The position numbers and the translations under genes were made by a program. Of a DNA stretch of 64,000 nt, positions 1 through 10,865 are shown piece by piece. Positions within the stretch are counted from its first letter, which is position 1, and the number at the start of each line of letters is the position of its first letter. The DNA lies in the NCBI GenBank assembly GCA_039105265.1, contig JAPFFF010000023.1, forward strand, positions 186,001-250,000. The letters run 5' to 3'. The notes beneath the pieces were generated by a model, which worked only from the letters and a program-made list of their open reading frames with translations, did no database searches and had not been told where the DNA came from. This stretch comes from Tritrichomonas musculus. Taxonomy: Eukaryota; Parabasalia; Tritrichomonadida; Tritrichomonadidae.

Positions 1-3000
1 CACAATTCTTCCTACGATCAAAAAATAAATATTAATATTATGTTCTTTGATTGTGAAAAGCCACAAAGATTCCACTGTTTTAACAGAATTCGGTAAATAA
101 GAGAATCCGACCACATATCTTTTTCCACTTGATACGAGAGCCTGAGGTACCAAACATTGAACAGATTGAGAAACGCCTTTATTAACTCTTGTCCAGTTAA
201 CTTCGTAAGGAGCTGATGTTGGGTTAATTATTTCGAATTTCTTTAAAGTCTTTTTCCCGACTCCCTTTGAAAAAAGCTCGATAACTTTCACGTCATCTGG
301 AAGAGGGTCACTATAAGCTGGGTGCCTTCTTCCAGCTGACAAGTAATCTGACATTTCCACATTGAAATGGCAAAGTGGCCTTCTAGATAATCCGCTCATT
401 GAAATTCGTGGAGGTTCCATCACTGAAAGGAAAGGAATTGACATTTTAAAAGTAGCAGTGAAATCGTCAACTTCCTCTGGTGAAAAGTGAACCTTGAAAA
501 CTTTTGATTGGCCACCGTTTAAAACTCCACTATCAGGCATAATTGAAAATGGAGTTTTGTTTGTTGTGTTCCTTAGGGCTGTCATCTCTTCAAGCACCCA
601 TTGATACTCAAACTTGATCTGAGATGTGTTCGTCACTTTCACGTCGTAAACACGCCTTTCATACATCATTGTCGGTGCGAATGGAATGCTCGTTGTGTCG
701 ATTGAGTACTTGATGACGTCTGATATGGCATAAATACGTAAAACTAAATCTTTCAGCTTGGCTGGAATCGCTTTATATGACGGCTCAGGCAAAATTTTCA
801 CAACTTTGACAAGAGTCCGATCTTCTTCAACTTCAGCTTCAACGGTTGCTTCTTGTATTTCCTGTTTCTTCAATGTTCTGTTCTTGGCTGATTTAGAATT
901 CGGCGTGTTAACGGAGGATTTGGTGGATGATTCAGTTGAGGATGATGCTGATACATGGTTTGACTTTTGTGGGGTATTTAATCGTCCTGAATTCAAAAAG
1001 TTTCCACTTTTCTGAGTCTGCTTTGAATTTAATCCGGCTTGCGAAGTTGATAACGACTGATTCAAAGACAAATTGGTCTCGCTTGCTTCCTGTTGAAGTT
1101 CGCAACGGGGCAAGTATTCAACAGTGTGCATTGAATCATCCCAGTCAGGAGCTTTTGGATCGTCAAGTTCAATTTTTGACCATTGGCACGGAATTTTGAA
1201 TAAGTTGTATTTGACAGCTTTTTCAGTGAAAAGCGTGATCGTAATTATCTTCGATTGTCCGGCTTTCAAATGGCCAACTCGCGGCGAAAAGTGGAAATCA
1301 CGATTGTTTGCCCACGTAAAGCGAACATCGCTGTTGCAAATGTTGCGCATTTTGAACGTGCATTGTTGCTGTCTTCCAACAACGTTATCTTTGAAAACAA
1401 CGTCGTTATCGTCTTCAATCGAGCCGTCAAAGACGACGTCATCAATGAAGCCTTCGCCAACAAAATTAAGAACAAGATCGCACTTAGGATTGTCGGGGCA
1501 CGAAACGCAAACTTCAAAGTTGGCACGGTGTGACATTTGAGGTGAAAACTTAACCGTTATATTGAGTATCCGGCCAGTGTCAAGTGTCAATGGTTCGGCA
1601 TAATAATCGGCATCTTTTAACGTAAATTCACTCGAATTGGTCTTAATGTTGACGTTCACTTTGGCCGGAATTGAAGCATCGTTTCGAATGGCGACCGTTT
1701 TCTCTCGATTTGAGTTGATTAAAACTCTTCCCATTGGGACGTTGTAGGTTCCGTTTTTAGCCTTTTCAAGCTTTGTCAGCAACGTCAATTGAGGTAAGCA
1801 ACCTGTTCCTTCCACACAGAATTTTAACGTCTTTGTGTCAGGGGAAGTTCCTCCTTTAACATTAGCCTCGAAGAAGCCGATGAAATTTTCACATGTCAAA
1901 GGTGAAAATTTCAATTCAATCGTATATTCACCTTTTGCAGGCACGTTAACGGTTTTTTCAGAAACATCAAAAGGGAAATTGTTCATTGCTGCTTTTGTCC
2001 TTGGTTTAACAAGGACGTCAATCGTGCAGGGTATCGGGAAAGGGTTCTTCAGATAGATTGGAACGCTCGAGCTGTTGTGCAAAATGAGCGGAGCGAAATG
2101 AAAGACATGTTCATCTTCGAGGAATGCGTTTATGTTCTTTCTGGCAACATCACAACGAAGACAAAGATGTTGTCCTTTGAATATCTGCTCGTAGTCGCTG
2201 CTCAACAAGCCAGGAACAAATGACGACGCAAGGAATTCAAGGTCAACTGTTCGATCTTCTGGAGAATCCGTTATTTTTGCAATTGCGTGAGCATTGTAAG
2301 TTTCACTCACGTTTGTTGACTTGAAATCAATATTAACGGTTACGGTTTGGTTCGGTTGAACAACACCAAGACATGGTTGTACAATAAAACCGCCAATGTC
2401 CGTTGCAGGTCCCAATTTCTTGTTGCTTTTGACGCGTGAATTCACTGATTGTGAGCGTTGTGAAAGGCCACTTCCTGTTCCTTTTCCATGCGGACTTTTA
2501 GCACCCCTTCCTCGACCACGACCACGTCCTCTCTTTCCGTTTCCATAGTACATATCGTCGTTTGAATCGGGACGAGGTGATATGTCAAAATTGAATGGAA
2601 AAGCGCCTTTGTTTTCAATTCGAAATGTCCTTTGATTTTGTGTCTGAACAGGAACAGCGCCAAAATCAATGTTTGTAGGTTCAATGACAAACTTTGAGAC
2701 AACTGTTTCTGCTGAAACGCAAAGAGGAATCAAGTTAGTTACATCATTTGTTAATGAATCGGTGACACGTAATGTCATCATCTTTTTATTGTCAATTTTT
2801 GTCACTTTATGATGCTCAAAAGTGATGTTGACAGTTGTTGTCTTTTCACCAGGAGAAACATTTCCTTCTGGCTGATCGATCTTGAGTATCTTTGAGGCAA
2901 GATTTCCTTGTGTTGATATTGAATAATGAACCGGGTATTTTGAACGGTTCTTCAGAATAATTGGTATCGTTTTCGGTTGGCCAACTTTAACATTGCCATA

Positions 3001-6000
3001 ATGAATGTGCGTCATTCCTTTCGGATAAATGACGTCGAAATGAGTGTCATAAGCTTCAGCTGTAATGTTGATTGTTTGTGAAGAAAATGACTTGGTTCGA
3101 TCTTTATCAAATACATCAATCTGGAAACTTTTCTTCAATTGAATAGGTTTTGCTGATTGAAATGTAACCGTCAACGTTGTTTGGTCTTTAGGAAGAATTG
3201 TTCCTTCATTTTCACTAAGTGTGATGTTTGGGCCAAGATGTGTGTTATGTTTAACTGACCACTCACATGGTATCTTTCCATTGTTTGTCAGAATGACATC
3301 AATTGATTTTGATTGCTTTAATAAGCAACGTTCAAAATCAACTGTGCTTGGATTCATTTCAATCAATGGAAGAGTGCCTTCTGCTATCAGTGGAAGAATG
3401 ATTGGATTAGGATTATCTTTAATCGTAATTAGCAATCTAATCTTCATCGTGTCGGCAATATTCGGATGAATACTGACATTTATTTGAGCGGTTTCTGACG
3501 GTTTTATCGTCAGATTTGGTGTGTCAATTGTCCATACTTTTGTTGTCTCATCAAATGCGCAAACTATTTCTGTGTCAAATTCAGATTCATTCTTTAAAGT
3601 GATTGGAAACTTGTACTGGTTTTGTGCTTGTTGTTGCTGCTGCTGCTGATTTCGTGATGATGACTTTTGGCTGCTTCCTGTAAGTAGCAAATAACCGCAA
3701 TGAAAAGCTTCAAGTTTTTTCACCCATGAATACTTCACTTTGGGCGTGAATCTATTAACAACAGATGTGAAAAATGTTGTTATTTCGCGATTTAATTCAG
3801 GATAAATGCAATTTCCAATGACTTTCAATTTATAAATGTCAAATTTGCAATCTGAAATCCCAAAATTCAATGAATCCGTATATTTGCCAACTTTCAAAGA
3901 ATGAAACTGAACGGTTATTTTCTTGCTAGAATTGGGTTCAATGTTCCAACGTGGCGTGTATTTTGTTAAATCAAGTTCGTCAATAAACGGAATCATTTGA
4001 TTCAATCCAAGTGGATCAGCTCTTTGTTTTTGACGTCTACTTGATCGTCCTGTATTTCCACTCTTCTTCGTTGGAGTTCCGCTCGATGAATGATGTGAAT
4101 GTGAACGTCCTGAATTTTGTGATTGTTGCTCAACAGCGAGAAGATCTGCCATTATATCTTCTGAAATAATTGTGAAGGCATTTGGCTTCTTCTCAAACAA
4201 ATTTTTCTTAGGTAAAGTGAAGTCAATGATTCCTCTTTTTGGCTTTGGAATCAATCTTGTAAATGACTTTTCTTTCATTTGATCTAATGAAGGAAGGAAG
4301 CTTTGAATATGTTTAGAAATATTAGTTAAAGGATCGCAACCGTTAATCAAGAGAGAATTCTTCTTCTGTAAAAACAAAGAATCTTCATTATTACTATTAT
4401 TATTTGAATTAGAATTATTATTGTTGTTGTTTCTGCTGCTGTTGGTTGTTGTCTCAAGTGATTGCTCGTTTTGATTGGTTCCTGAACTTGAGATGTAATT
4501 GTCTCGAAGTAGAAGATTAGGATCAACAACTTGGAATGAACCGCCTCCATTTAATAGGCGATCAACAATTGCTCCAAGTGTGAAATTGAATGTAATTGAT
4601 GAAAATGAGACTGGATCTAATGGAACTCCTAATTTAGACTTCATTTGTAACCGTTTTTTCTCTTGAGAAGCTAATTTTTTCTCATCGATGCTTTTTTCAC
4701 TTTTTTCGCTTTTTTCACTCTTTTCTTCGGACACTTCTTTCTTTGGAGCACTTGGTTTCAATGACGATAAATGGTGTCCAATTGATAATGATCTTTTTCT
4801 TGATAAACTTAGTCGTTTGTTCTTTGATGCTTTTTTGGCATTCTCTTCTTCAATTGCTTGTTGTGCAGCCTTGATTATTCTGTCTCTTGTTGCTTTTCTT
4901 TTCTTGTCCGCTTCTTCTTGAGCCTTCTCATCAAGTAAGTCATATTGTGCCTCTGTCATTCGAATTAGATCTTCACGTCTTTTTTGAGCCTTTTCTTTCT
5001 TCTTCCTTTTGATTTCATTTTCACGATTCGCAATTCTTTCCCTGCACTCTTCTTCGCTGCATTTCAAAGCAACAAGGAAGACATAATGGCCATCAAAGGC
5101 AGCTAAAACATACGAGAGTGCTCGCTCACATGCTGTCGGAGTTTGGTGCTGGAAAACAGCAAATGGATTACGTATCACTTCTTCGTTGCTGCTTTTGTGC
5201 TTCAGACATTGACTGAGGAAAACTTCCGTCTCTTCAGGCTCTTGAAAAACATCAAGGCCATCAAGAACAAATCCATTCGTGCACGATGGATCCGAAATTA
5301 CTTCTTGAAACTTTTCAACGTAATCAGCATCAGTTGGCTCAGTAATCAATTTATCCGATTCGCTTTCTTCTTCATAATTATCATTACTAACATCTTTATT
5401 ATCATCCTTTGAATTTTCATCCAATTTTTCTTTATCCTTATCATTATCCTTGTTTTTATCTTTATCCTTATTTTTATCTTTATCATTGTCTTTATTTTTG
5501 TCTTTGTCTTTGTCTTTTTCTTTGTCTTTTTCTTTGTCTTTATTTTTATCTTTTTCTTTGTCTTTTTCTTTAGCTTTATCTTTATTTTTATCTCTTTCTT
5601 TATCTTTATCTTTGTTTTTGTTTTGATCAGCATTTTGGATTGGTTTTGCTGGCTTTGGCTGCTGTGAATTTTGTTGCTGTTGGTTATTTTGTTGTGGTTG
5701 TTGTTGTGCCTGTTGTTGTTGCAGCTCTTTTTGCTGTTTCGCGTATAATTCCTGCTGTTCAAGCAGATCCTTCCAGATGTCTTTTAGCTGCAGAATTGGC
5801 GCGTTATCGAGATGTTCAGAAATCATCTTTGAAACAGTTGATCTTCCACTCAATTGAATTCCATGAACGATAACGCAAAGAGCGAACTTCGACACGTTTG
5901 AGCTCTTCTCTCTGTGGTGTCCTGACGACAAGCTTGAAGGATGAGGGTTGAACAAAGGAAGTCCAAGTGAAGTCAACCTTTCATTTACGTAATTCAAAAA

Positions 6001-9000
6001 GTCGAATTGATAAGAAAAGACTTCGATTGGATAACACGAGTTGTTGTTCAAAGTGACTTCGAACTTCGAAGGCTCGTCGAAAGGCAAAATTGGCGGCATT
6101 TTCAAGATTGGTGGATCGAAAGTCAAGTTAATTCTCATTCCGACACCTTTAACTTGAAAAACGGTTGGAAACTTATTCTGAGGGACGGTTATTGGCACGT
6201 TTAAAAGGTACTGCATCTCTTCGTTTGGCGAAAACGAGATCTCGATATTCTGGAATGCTTGTGAAGGCAAGGTTCCTTTGGAAGGGACAGGTGAGAAGAC
6301 GCTTTTAAGTGATTTTGTTGGCTCTTTTTCTGACACACTTTTTGGGGGGCCAAATTCGTATTCAATTTGGATTGGGTTCATATTTTGAAGCTGAATCGTC
6401 ATGGTGAAATATTGACCAATTATCACATTTCCGAAGTCAAAAACAGTCTGTGACAATTTCAATGCAGGCATCTCTGTATGCGCAATGACATGAAGCATTA
6501 TTCCAAAATCGTCATGGAATAAAAGTGGGACTTCAAATTCAACGTCGCCGACGAAATCTTTCTTTCGGTTTTCGTTGTTGAATGAAGCCTTGAAAATTGC
6601 AACGCCTGACATTTCAAGGCATTCAAATTTATTTGGCTCGATCTTAAAGCCAGTGTCTTGCAAAGGAATCTCGACAATTCGTCCCGAAAGAGGGAAAGAA
6701 GTGACATTTTTTAAGGTGAATTCAATTGACGGTGTTTCGCCAAAAACAATCGTTCCGAGATCAACTTTGTATCGTGCATTCACGTATCCTTTGTATTCGT
6801 AGACAGGTGGCTCGTCTTTCTTCTTTATCTTCAGATGTAGCTGGATTGGAGGCGGCTCAAGAAGCTTTGCCAAATAATTTTTGGCTTCAATTTCTCTCAG
6901 TTCTTCTTCTATTTGTTCCTGATTCGGTGCTGCTGTTGACGTTGCTGTTGAAGCGTCATCTTGTTGCTTGTTTAAGCTTTCTTTGATTTGCTGGTGATAA
7001 AAAGTCAAGGCTGCGTCTGTTTCAATCCTTGGTATTGACAACTCAACTTGCTCGAAGGTAGCTGATACAGAAATTGGTATTTCAATCTCTTGAATTCGTG
7101 CAACTCTAACTTTAACGTATTCTTTGTAGACCTGTGGAAGCCCTGGAACAACCATCAGATCAATTTCAAATGAACTGTCAGGATGAAGGGTTCCGCTTGA
7201 AGGATTTATGCTGATTTGCTTGAATTGGCAGCCTCGTGGAAGAATCGTTTCATATGAAACAGCTGCATCGCTAAAATTCGTCAAAATGATTTTTTCATGT
7301 AAAGCATTCAAAAAGTATTGACTGCCAAAATCAATAGAAATGGGCTCAACACGAAAGTCAATGTTCGACGAGTTTCCAGTAAGTAAAATTTGATAATCTG
7401 GTCCGCCTTTAATATGGCAAACGGCAACAGCTGATTGTTTCGTTCCATGTCCATTTTCGTCACTTTTTGCAACGAATGAAAAATGAACAACGTCAGAACC
7501 GCCACTTTTCATTTCACCACGAATTGGATAAATGTCGAATATGTTTGAAACGTCAGCTTTTTCATTCGGTAAAAGTTCCCAATTCCAGATTGTTTCGAGT
7601 TCGTTCGCATTCTTCATATTGACATCGATTGATCTTTCGGTGTTGACAAGCATCAGGCCGAAATCGACAGGTCCGTTTGGAGTGAAGTCGATGTTTGGGA
7701 AATAAATTTCAGCTGAAACATTCACGCCGAACTTCACTGAATGATTTCCGTGTCTAAAAACGATTCTTTTCAAAATATTTTCTGAGATAAAATCGGTTTT
7801 AAAATGAGGATCAAAAGTGACGGTAAAAGTGACAGGTGTATTTGGCTCCAATCTAAAGTTTGTCTGTGAAAGAATGAATGGTTGTTGGATGTCAGCTGTG
7901 ACATCGACTGGAATTGTTATCAAGTTCGTCACTGTTATCGTTTGTGATTGCGACGGAAGAAGCTCAGATGAAGGAGATGTCTTTTCAGCATTGTGTCCGG
8001 TAAGTTCTTCCTCCTTTTCAAAGTCGTGGTAATGCTTAAAGTCGATGGCTGAAGTGGACAAAGTTAGCTTCGGGTGAACAAAATTTCCTGAAACTTTCGG
8101 CGTAAACATGACAACTCGGTGATGGCCGAGAGTTGCATGGCATTGAAATAGCATTGTGAATTCAGAGGGACGAGGACAAGAGACTTCAAGTTTAAAGTCA
8201 ATTGCATCGCCGGCTTCAATTTCAATCATAGAAGGAGTTATTGATGAATGAAACTCTTCATTTGAGCAGCCAAAAACTTTTGGTTTTTGAAGAGAAAACA
8301 TAACACTGCATTTCCTCATTCCTTTGTTCGTGATTGTGAAAGGAAGTGCGAAAATGTGCTCTGTCAAAAGTGTTCCGAGATTCAATTCTTCCATTTCAAT
8401 CGACGGAACAATGGGAACGCCGGTTCCGTGCGCTTTTAATGGAATGACAATTGGCGAAAGATTCTCAACATGGAAGATGAGATTGCCTGTGAATGTTCGC
8501 GCATCGTCAAGATTCGTTATCAGCTCAAATTGATCAGTTTCGTTTGGTTTTATGACTCCTTTCAATTTTGCTTCATTAATCGAAAAAACATGAAATTGAG
8601 AATCTATTTCTATGCTGTAAATGGCTTCGATCGGTGACTGGTTTTCAACTGAGATGAGTTTTTTGACATCTTGAAGAACTTTGATTTTGCCAAGATCGAT
8701 ATTGTCAGGTGTGATTATTAGTTTCGGACCTGATGAAATTCCGGATAAAGAAAAATGGACATAATTCAATGAACCAGCAATTCTAAGGTTTCCGTTTACA
8801 ATAAATTGGCCAAGAATTTTTGGAGTAAAATAAAATGGAAAGCCGATATGCGAATTTGGTGGAATACAACCTGTTGCACAATAAACATCTGTATCTCCTG
8901 ATATTCTGGTTATATCATCAGATGGTTCATAGCAATAATTGGCATATAAATCTGAATCATTAATTAATTGATATACATGCTCAACTTTGTGACCAATATA

Positions 9001-10077
9001 TACAATACCTAAATTAGCATTTGGTTCTTCTATTTTGATTTTGGGTTCAATTACATCAGCAGTGACTGGGATTGTTCGCAATTTCTCTCCAAATTTAGAG
9101 ATATCTAGATAAATTTCGGCGTTTTCAATCTTTTCTTCTGTTGGTATAAATTCAACATTAATAACTTGTTTTCCAAATTTATCAATAAAACCGCCTGACG
9201 GAATAAGACTAATCTCTTTTTTCGCAAAGCTACCGTCATGTCCGGTCCTGAAATTAAAATCAAAAGGTATTAATGATTTATTTTCAAGGATAAATGATTT
9301 TCGATTGATTGTGCCTAAAGAAATACGGCCAAAATCGATTTTATTTGTTGAAAGCGAAAAAACTGGTCCAATTACTCGTCCGAATAATGTAATTGTAGGG
9401 TAATTTGAAGAAGAGTCGTTAATTTCGAAGGTAAATGTTTCAGCAAACTGTCTGACTTGATTAGCTATAAATGTTATTATGATAGGAATACTATTATTGA
9501 CTGGTATAACTCCTGATTCCGGATCAAAATGAAATTCTATACCAAAAATATCTTTATGAATTAAACAAAATGTTACAGGAACATCACCTGTATTTTGAAG
9601 AGAGACTTGATATTCAAGAACCGACTCAAGAGTAACTGGTCCTGTATTAATCGAAGTAACATTAAAATGAGCTCTTGGTGGGATTCCAGAACCTTCCATT
9701 GAAAGAGGGAATTTTTCTTTCGTTTCAGGAATAAATATATAAAAATTTTCGCCGTATTTAATAGATTCATCCGGTGTAAAAGAAGCAATAACGTATTGTG
9801 AGCGATTTGGCCAAAGATCTCCTTGCGAAGGTTCAACATTAAAAAATTTTGAATGAAATTTATCTAATTCGCTTAGTTTTTGACGGCCAGCTGAAGTATC
9901 GAGGTCAATTTTTGAATCATTTTGATCTTCATTTTTTGAAAAACATCGAATGGAATAATGAATTTGCTGATCTGTTAGATTTGTTATTGTAAAAGTAAAG
10001 CGATTCGTCGTATGGATAAATGTATTTGGAAAAAAGATTTTTGTTGGTTCAAGGCGCACTGAACTGCGCCTTTTCAT
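1..10077 (-). CDS. HYDIN-like axonemal central-pair protein (C-terminus beyond window)
   Basis: An open frame runs from the ATG at 10077-10075 to the left edge, giving 3359 codons with no stop in the stretches I checked. The start is chosen because a TGA stop lies directly upstream in frame. The protein is a long series of immunoglobulin-like ASH/MSP-type beta repeats (recurring 'paIDFG.v..G......f.i.N' patterns), as in HYDIN, a scaffold of the ciliary central pair. Around residues 1400-1690 is a P-loop resembling HYDIN's adenylate-kinase-like domain (HGIQLSGRST, Walker-A-like, near residue 1406). It is split by a Gln-rich tract (about 1440-1480) and a Lys/Asp/Asn/Glu tract (about 1480-1555). 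Other low-complexity segments are a Ser/Glu/Lys-rich stretch near 4.7 kb and a Gln run near 3.64 kb. Human HYDIN is about 5100 residues, so the missing part may be large. The family call rests on domain pattern and flagellar context; a related ASH-repeat flagellar protein is the alternative. Confidence 0.8.
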   Translation of the reverse strand, partial: MKRRSSVRLEPTKIFFPNTFIHTTNRFTFTITNLTDQQIHYSIRCFSKNEDQNDSKIDLDTSAGRQKLSELDKFHSKFFNVEPSQGDLWPNRSQYVIASFTPDESIKYGENFYIFIPETKEKFPLSMEGSGIPPRAHFNVTSINTGPVTLESVLEYQVSLQNTGDVPVTFCLIHKDIFGIEFHFDPESGVIPVNNSIPIIITFIANQVRQFAETFTFEINDSSSNYPTITLFGRVIGPVFSLSTNKIDFGRISLGTINRKSFILENKSLIPFDFNFRTGHDGSFAKKEISLIPSGGFIDKFGKQVINVEFIPTEEKIENAEIYLDISKFGEKLRTIPVTADVIEPKIKIEEPNANLGIVYIGHKVEHVYQLINDSDLYANYCYEPSDDITRISGDTDVYCATGCIPPNSHIGFPFYFTPKILGQFIVNGNLRIAGSLNYVHFSLSGISSGPKLIITPDNIDLGKIKVLQDVKKLISVENQSPIEAIYSIEIDSQFHVFSINEAKLKGVIKPNETDQFELITNLDDARTFTGNLIFHVENLSPIVIPLKAHGTGVPIVPSIEMEELNLGTLLTEHIFALPFTITNKGMRKCSVMFSLQKPKVFGCSNEEFHSSITPSMIEIEAGDAIDFKLEVSCPRPSEFTMLFQCHATLGHHRVVMFTPKVSGNFVHPKLTLSTSAIDFKHYHDFEKEEELTGHNAEKTSPSSELLPSQSQTITVTNLITIPVDVTADIQQPFILSQTNFRLEPNTPVTFTVTFDPHFKTDFISENILKRIVFRHGNHSVKFGVNVSAEIYFPNIDFTPNGPVDFGLMLVNTERSIDVNMKNANELETIWNWELLPNEKADVSNIFDIYPIRGEMKSGGSDVVHFSFVAKSDENGHGTKQSAVAVCHIKGGPDYQILLTGNSSNIDFRVEPISIDFGSQYFLNALHEKIILTNFSDAAVSYETILPRGCQFKQISINPSSGTLHPDSSFEIDLMVVPGLPQVYKEYVKVRVARIQEIEIPISVSATFEQVELSIPRIETDAALTFYHQQIKESLNKQQDDASTATSTAAPNQEQIEEELREIEAKNYLAKLLEPPPIQLHLKIKKKDEPPVYEYKGYVNARYKVDLGTIVFGETPSIEFTLKNVTSFPLSGRIVEIPLQDTGFKIEPNKFECLEMSGVAIFKASFNNENRKKDFVGDVEFEVPLLFHDDFGIMLHVIAHTEMPALKLSQTVFDFGNVIIGQYFTMTIQLQNMNPIQIEYEFGPPKSVSEKEPTKSLKSVFSPVPSKGTLPSQAFQNIEISFSPNEEMQYLLNVPITVPQNKFPTVFQVKGVGMRINLTFDPPILKMPPILPFDEPSKFEVTLNNNSCYPIEVFSYQFDFLNYVNERLTSLGLPLFNPHPSSLSSGHHREKSSNVSKFALCVIVHGIQLSGRSTVSKMISEHLDNAPILQLKDIWKDLLEQQELYAKQQKELQQQQAQQQPQQNNQQQQNSQQPKPAKPIQNADQNKNKDKDKERDKNKDKAKEKDKEKDKNKDKEKDKEKDKDKDKNKDNDKDKNKDKDKNKDNDKDKEKLDENSKDDNKDVSNDNYEEESESDKLITEPTDADYVEKFQEVISDPSCTNGFVLDGLDVFQEPEETEVFLSQCLKHKSSNEEVIRNPFAVFQHQTPTACERALSYVLAAFDGHYVFLVALKCSEEECRERIANRENEIKRKKKEKAQKRREDLIRMTEAQYDLLDEKAQEEADKKRKATRDRIIKAAQQAIEEENAKKASKNKRLSLSRKRSLSIGHHLSSLKPSAPKKEVSEEKSEKSEKSEKSIDEKKLASQEKKRLQMKSKLGVPLDPVSFSSITFNFTLGAIVDRLLNGGGSFQVVDPNLLLRDNYISSSGTNQNEQSLETTTNSSRNNNNNNSNSNNNSNNEDSLFLQKKNSLLINGCDPLTNISKHIQSFLPSLDQMKEKSFTRLIPKPKRGIIDFTLPKKNLFEKKPNAFTIISEDIMADLLAVEQQSQNSGRSHSHHSSSGTPTKKSGNTGRSSRRQKQRADPLGLNQMIPFIDELDLTKYTPRWNIEPNSSKKITVQFHSLKVGKYTDSLNFGISDCKFDIYKLKVIGNCIYPELNREITTFFTSVVNRFTPKVKYSWVKKLEAFHCGYLLLTGSSQKSSSRNQQQQQQQAQNQYKFPITLKNESEFDTEIVCAFDETTKVWTIDTPNLTIKPSETAQINVSIHPNIADTMKIRLLITIKDNPNPIILPLIAEGTLPLIEMNPSTVDFERCLLKQSKSIDVILTNNGKIPCEWSVKHNTHLGPNITLSENEGTILPKDQTTLTVTFQSAKPIQLKKSFQIDVFDKDRTKSFSSQTINITAEAYDTHFDVIYPKGMTHIHYGNVKVGQPKTIPIILKNRSKYPVHYSISTQGNLASKILKIDQPEGNVSPGEKTTTVNITFEHHKVTKIDNKKMMTLRVTDSLTNDVTNLIPLCVSAETVVSKFVIEPTNIDFGAVPVQTQNQRTFRIENKGAFPFNFDISPRPDSNDDMYYGNGKRGRGRGRGRGAKSPHGKGTGSGLSQRSQSVNSRVKSNKKLGPATDIGGFIVQPCLGVVQPNQTVTVNIDFKSTNVSETYNAHAIAKITDSPEDRTVDLEFLASSFVPGLLSSDYEQIFKGQHLCLRCDVARKNINAFLEDEHVFHFAPLILHNSSSVPIYLKNPFPIPCTIDVLVKPRTKAAMNNFPFDVSEKTVNVPAKGEYTIELKFSPLTCENFIGFFEANVKGGTSPDTKTLKFCVEGTGCLPQLTLLTKLEKAKNGTYNVPMGRVLINSNREKTVAIRNDASIPAKVNVNIKTNSSEFTLKDADYYAEPLTLDTGRILNITVKFSPQMSHRANFEVCVSCPDNPKCDLVLNFVGEGFIDDVVFDGSIEDDNDVVFKDNVVGRQQQCTFKMRNICNSDVRFTWANNRDFHFSPRVGHLKAGQSKIITITLFTEKAVKYNLFKIPCQWSKIELDDPKAPDWDDSMHTVEYLPRCELQQEASETNLSLNQSLSTSQAGLNSKQTQKSGNFLNSGRLNTPQKSNHVSASSSTESSTKSSVNTPNSKSAKNRTLKKQEIQEATVEAEVEEDRTLVKVVKILPEPSYKAIPAKLKDLVLRIYAISDVIKYSIDTTSIPFAPTMMYERRVYDVKVTNTSQIKFEYQWVLEEMTALRNTTNKTPFSIMPDSGVLNGGQSKVFKVHFSPEEVDDFTATFKMSIPFLSVMEPPRISMSGLSRRPLCHFNVEMSDYLSAGRRHPAYSDPLPDDVKVIELFSKGVGKKTLKKFEIINPTSAPYEVNWTRVNKGVSQSVQCLVPQALVSSGKRYVVGFSYLPNSVKTVESLWLFTIKEHNINIYFLIVGRIV
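10051..10072. repeat. perfect 8-bp-stem hairpin at the start of the HYDIN-like gene
   Basis: AAGGCGCA (10051-10058) pairs with TGCGCCTT (10065-10072) around a 6-base loop. It covers about codons 2-9 of the HYDIN-like gene and is GC-rich in an AT-rich setting. It could affect translation start or be a small inserted repeat; no function is shown. Confidence 0.5.
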
Positions 10078-10865
10078 GAAGAATCAATGTGTAATTTTTA
10101 CAATAAATAAACGAATCTAAAAATAAACTATTCAAAATAAAATTTTATTAGATTTTCATCAATCCTTCTATAATTATAATTGTAATTATGTTAAATATAT
10201 CATCATTATTATTATTGATGATAAATGATTATTCAGCTTTTTGAAGTTCAATTTGCTAATTTGCTTTTGAATTTGAAATTGAAGATATCAGCAATTTTTC
10301 AAAAAATATGCATTTTGGTTGCATAGAATCATTGATTTAAAGTTTTTTTATTTCCTTGATTGCATATAAAAATTCTAAATTTCATTTTATTTTTACATTT
10401 TGCGAAATTAACACGTTTTTTATTTATGACTCATTAATATTTAGTTGATATTATTGTATTTGAATGGTTAATATTTAATGATAGATAAATAAATGTTCAT
10501 ATTAATTTCTGATTCTGGAAAAAAAATTTTTCGGAATTAATCTCTATTAAAATGATTTTTATTAATAATAAAGACTTGGACAAATTCAAAGTTCAGAAAG
10601 TATAAGCCTTTTATTTAAAGATAGATGAAAGAATGGTCGAAGAATGGCCAAAAAAAAATTATATCGTATATTCGCAAATTTGAATATGATGCGTTTATTA
10701 AATTTAGTTCACATCATTTATTTATGATTTTCTTTTGAATCATAATCACTCATTCAATTAATTCAAAAGAATCATTATGAAGTATTCAATTTTTTCTTTT
10801 ACCCTACCAAATAACTCTCAATTTAAATAATTATTTTATTTTTCGTCATTGATTAGTTCACATTA
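10078..10865. other. divergent intergenic region between HYDIN-like and OSBP genes
   Basis: About 790 AT-rich bases with no credible reading frame. It must contain the promoters of both divergent genes. I see no repeat or RNA gene beyond simple A/T runs. Confidence 0.6.
10858..10864 (+). promoter_or_regulatory. trichomonad-type initiator before the OSBP gene
   Basis: TCACATT lies just before the ATG at 10866 and fits the trichomonad initiator pattern TCA[C/T][A/T], in which the A is the transcription start. A second possible copy, TCATTGA, lies at 10846. The consensus is known for the group; its use here is inferred. Confidence 0.55.

Noticed and set aside
5346-5762. Lys/Ile/Thr-rich minus-strand frame of 138 codons
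   Set aside because: It is an out-of-frame reading of the HYDIN low-complexity region; the HYDIN frame is open across it.
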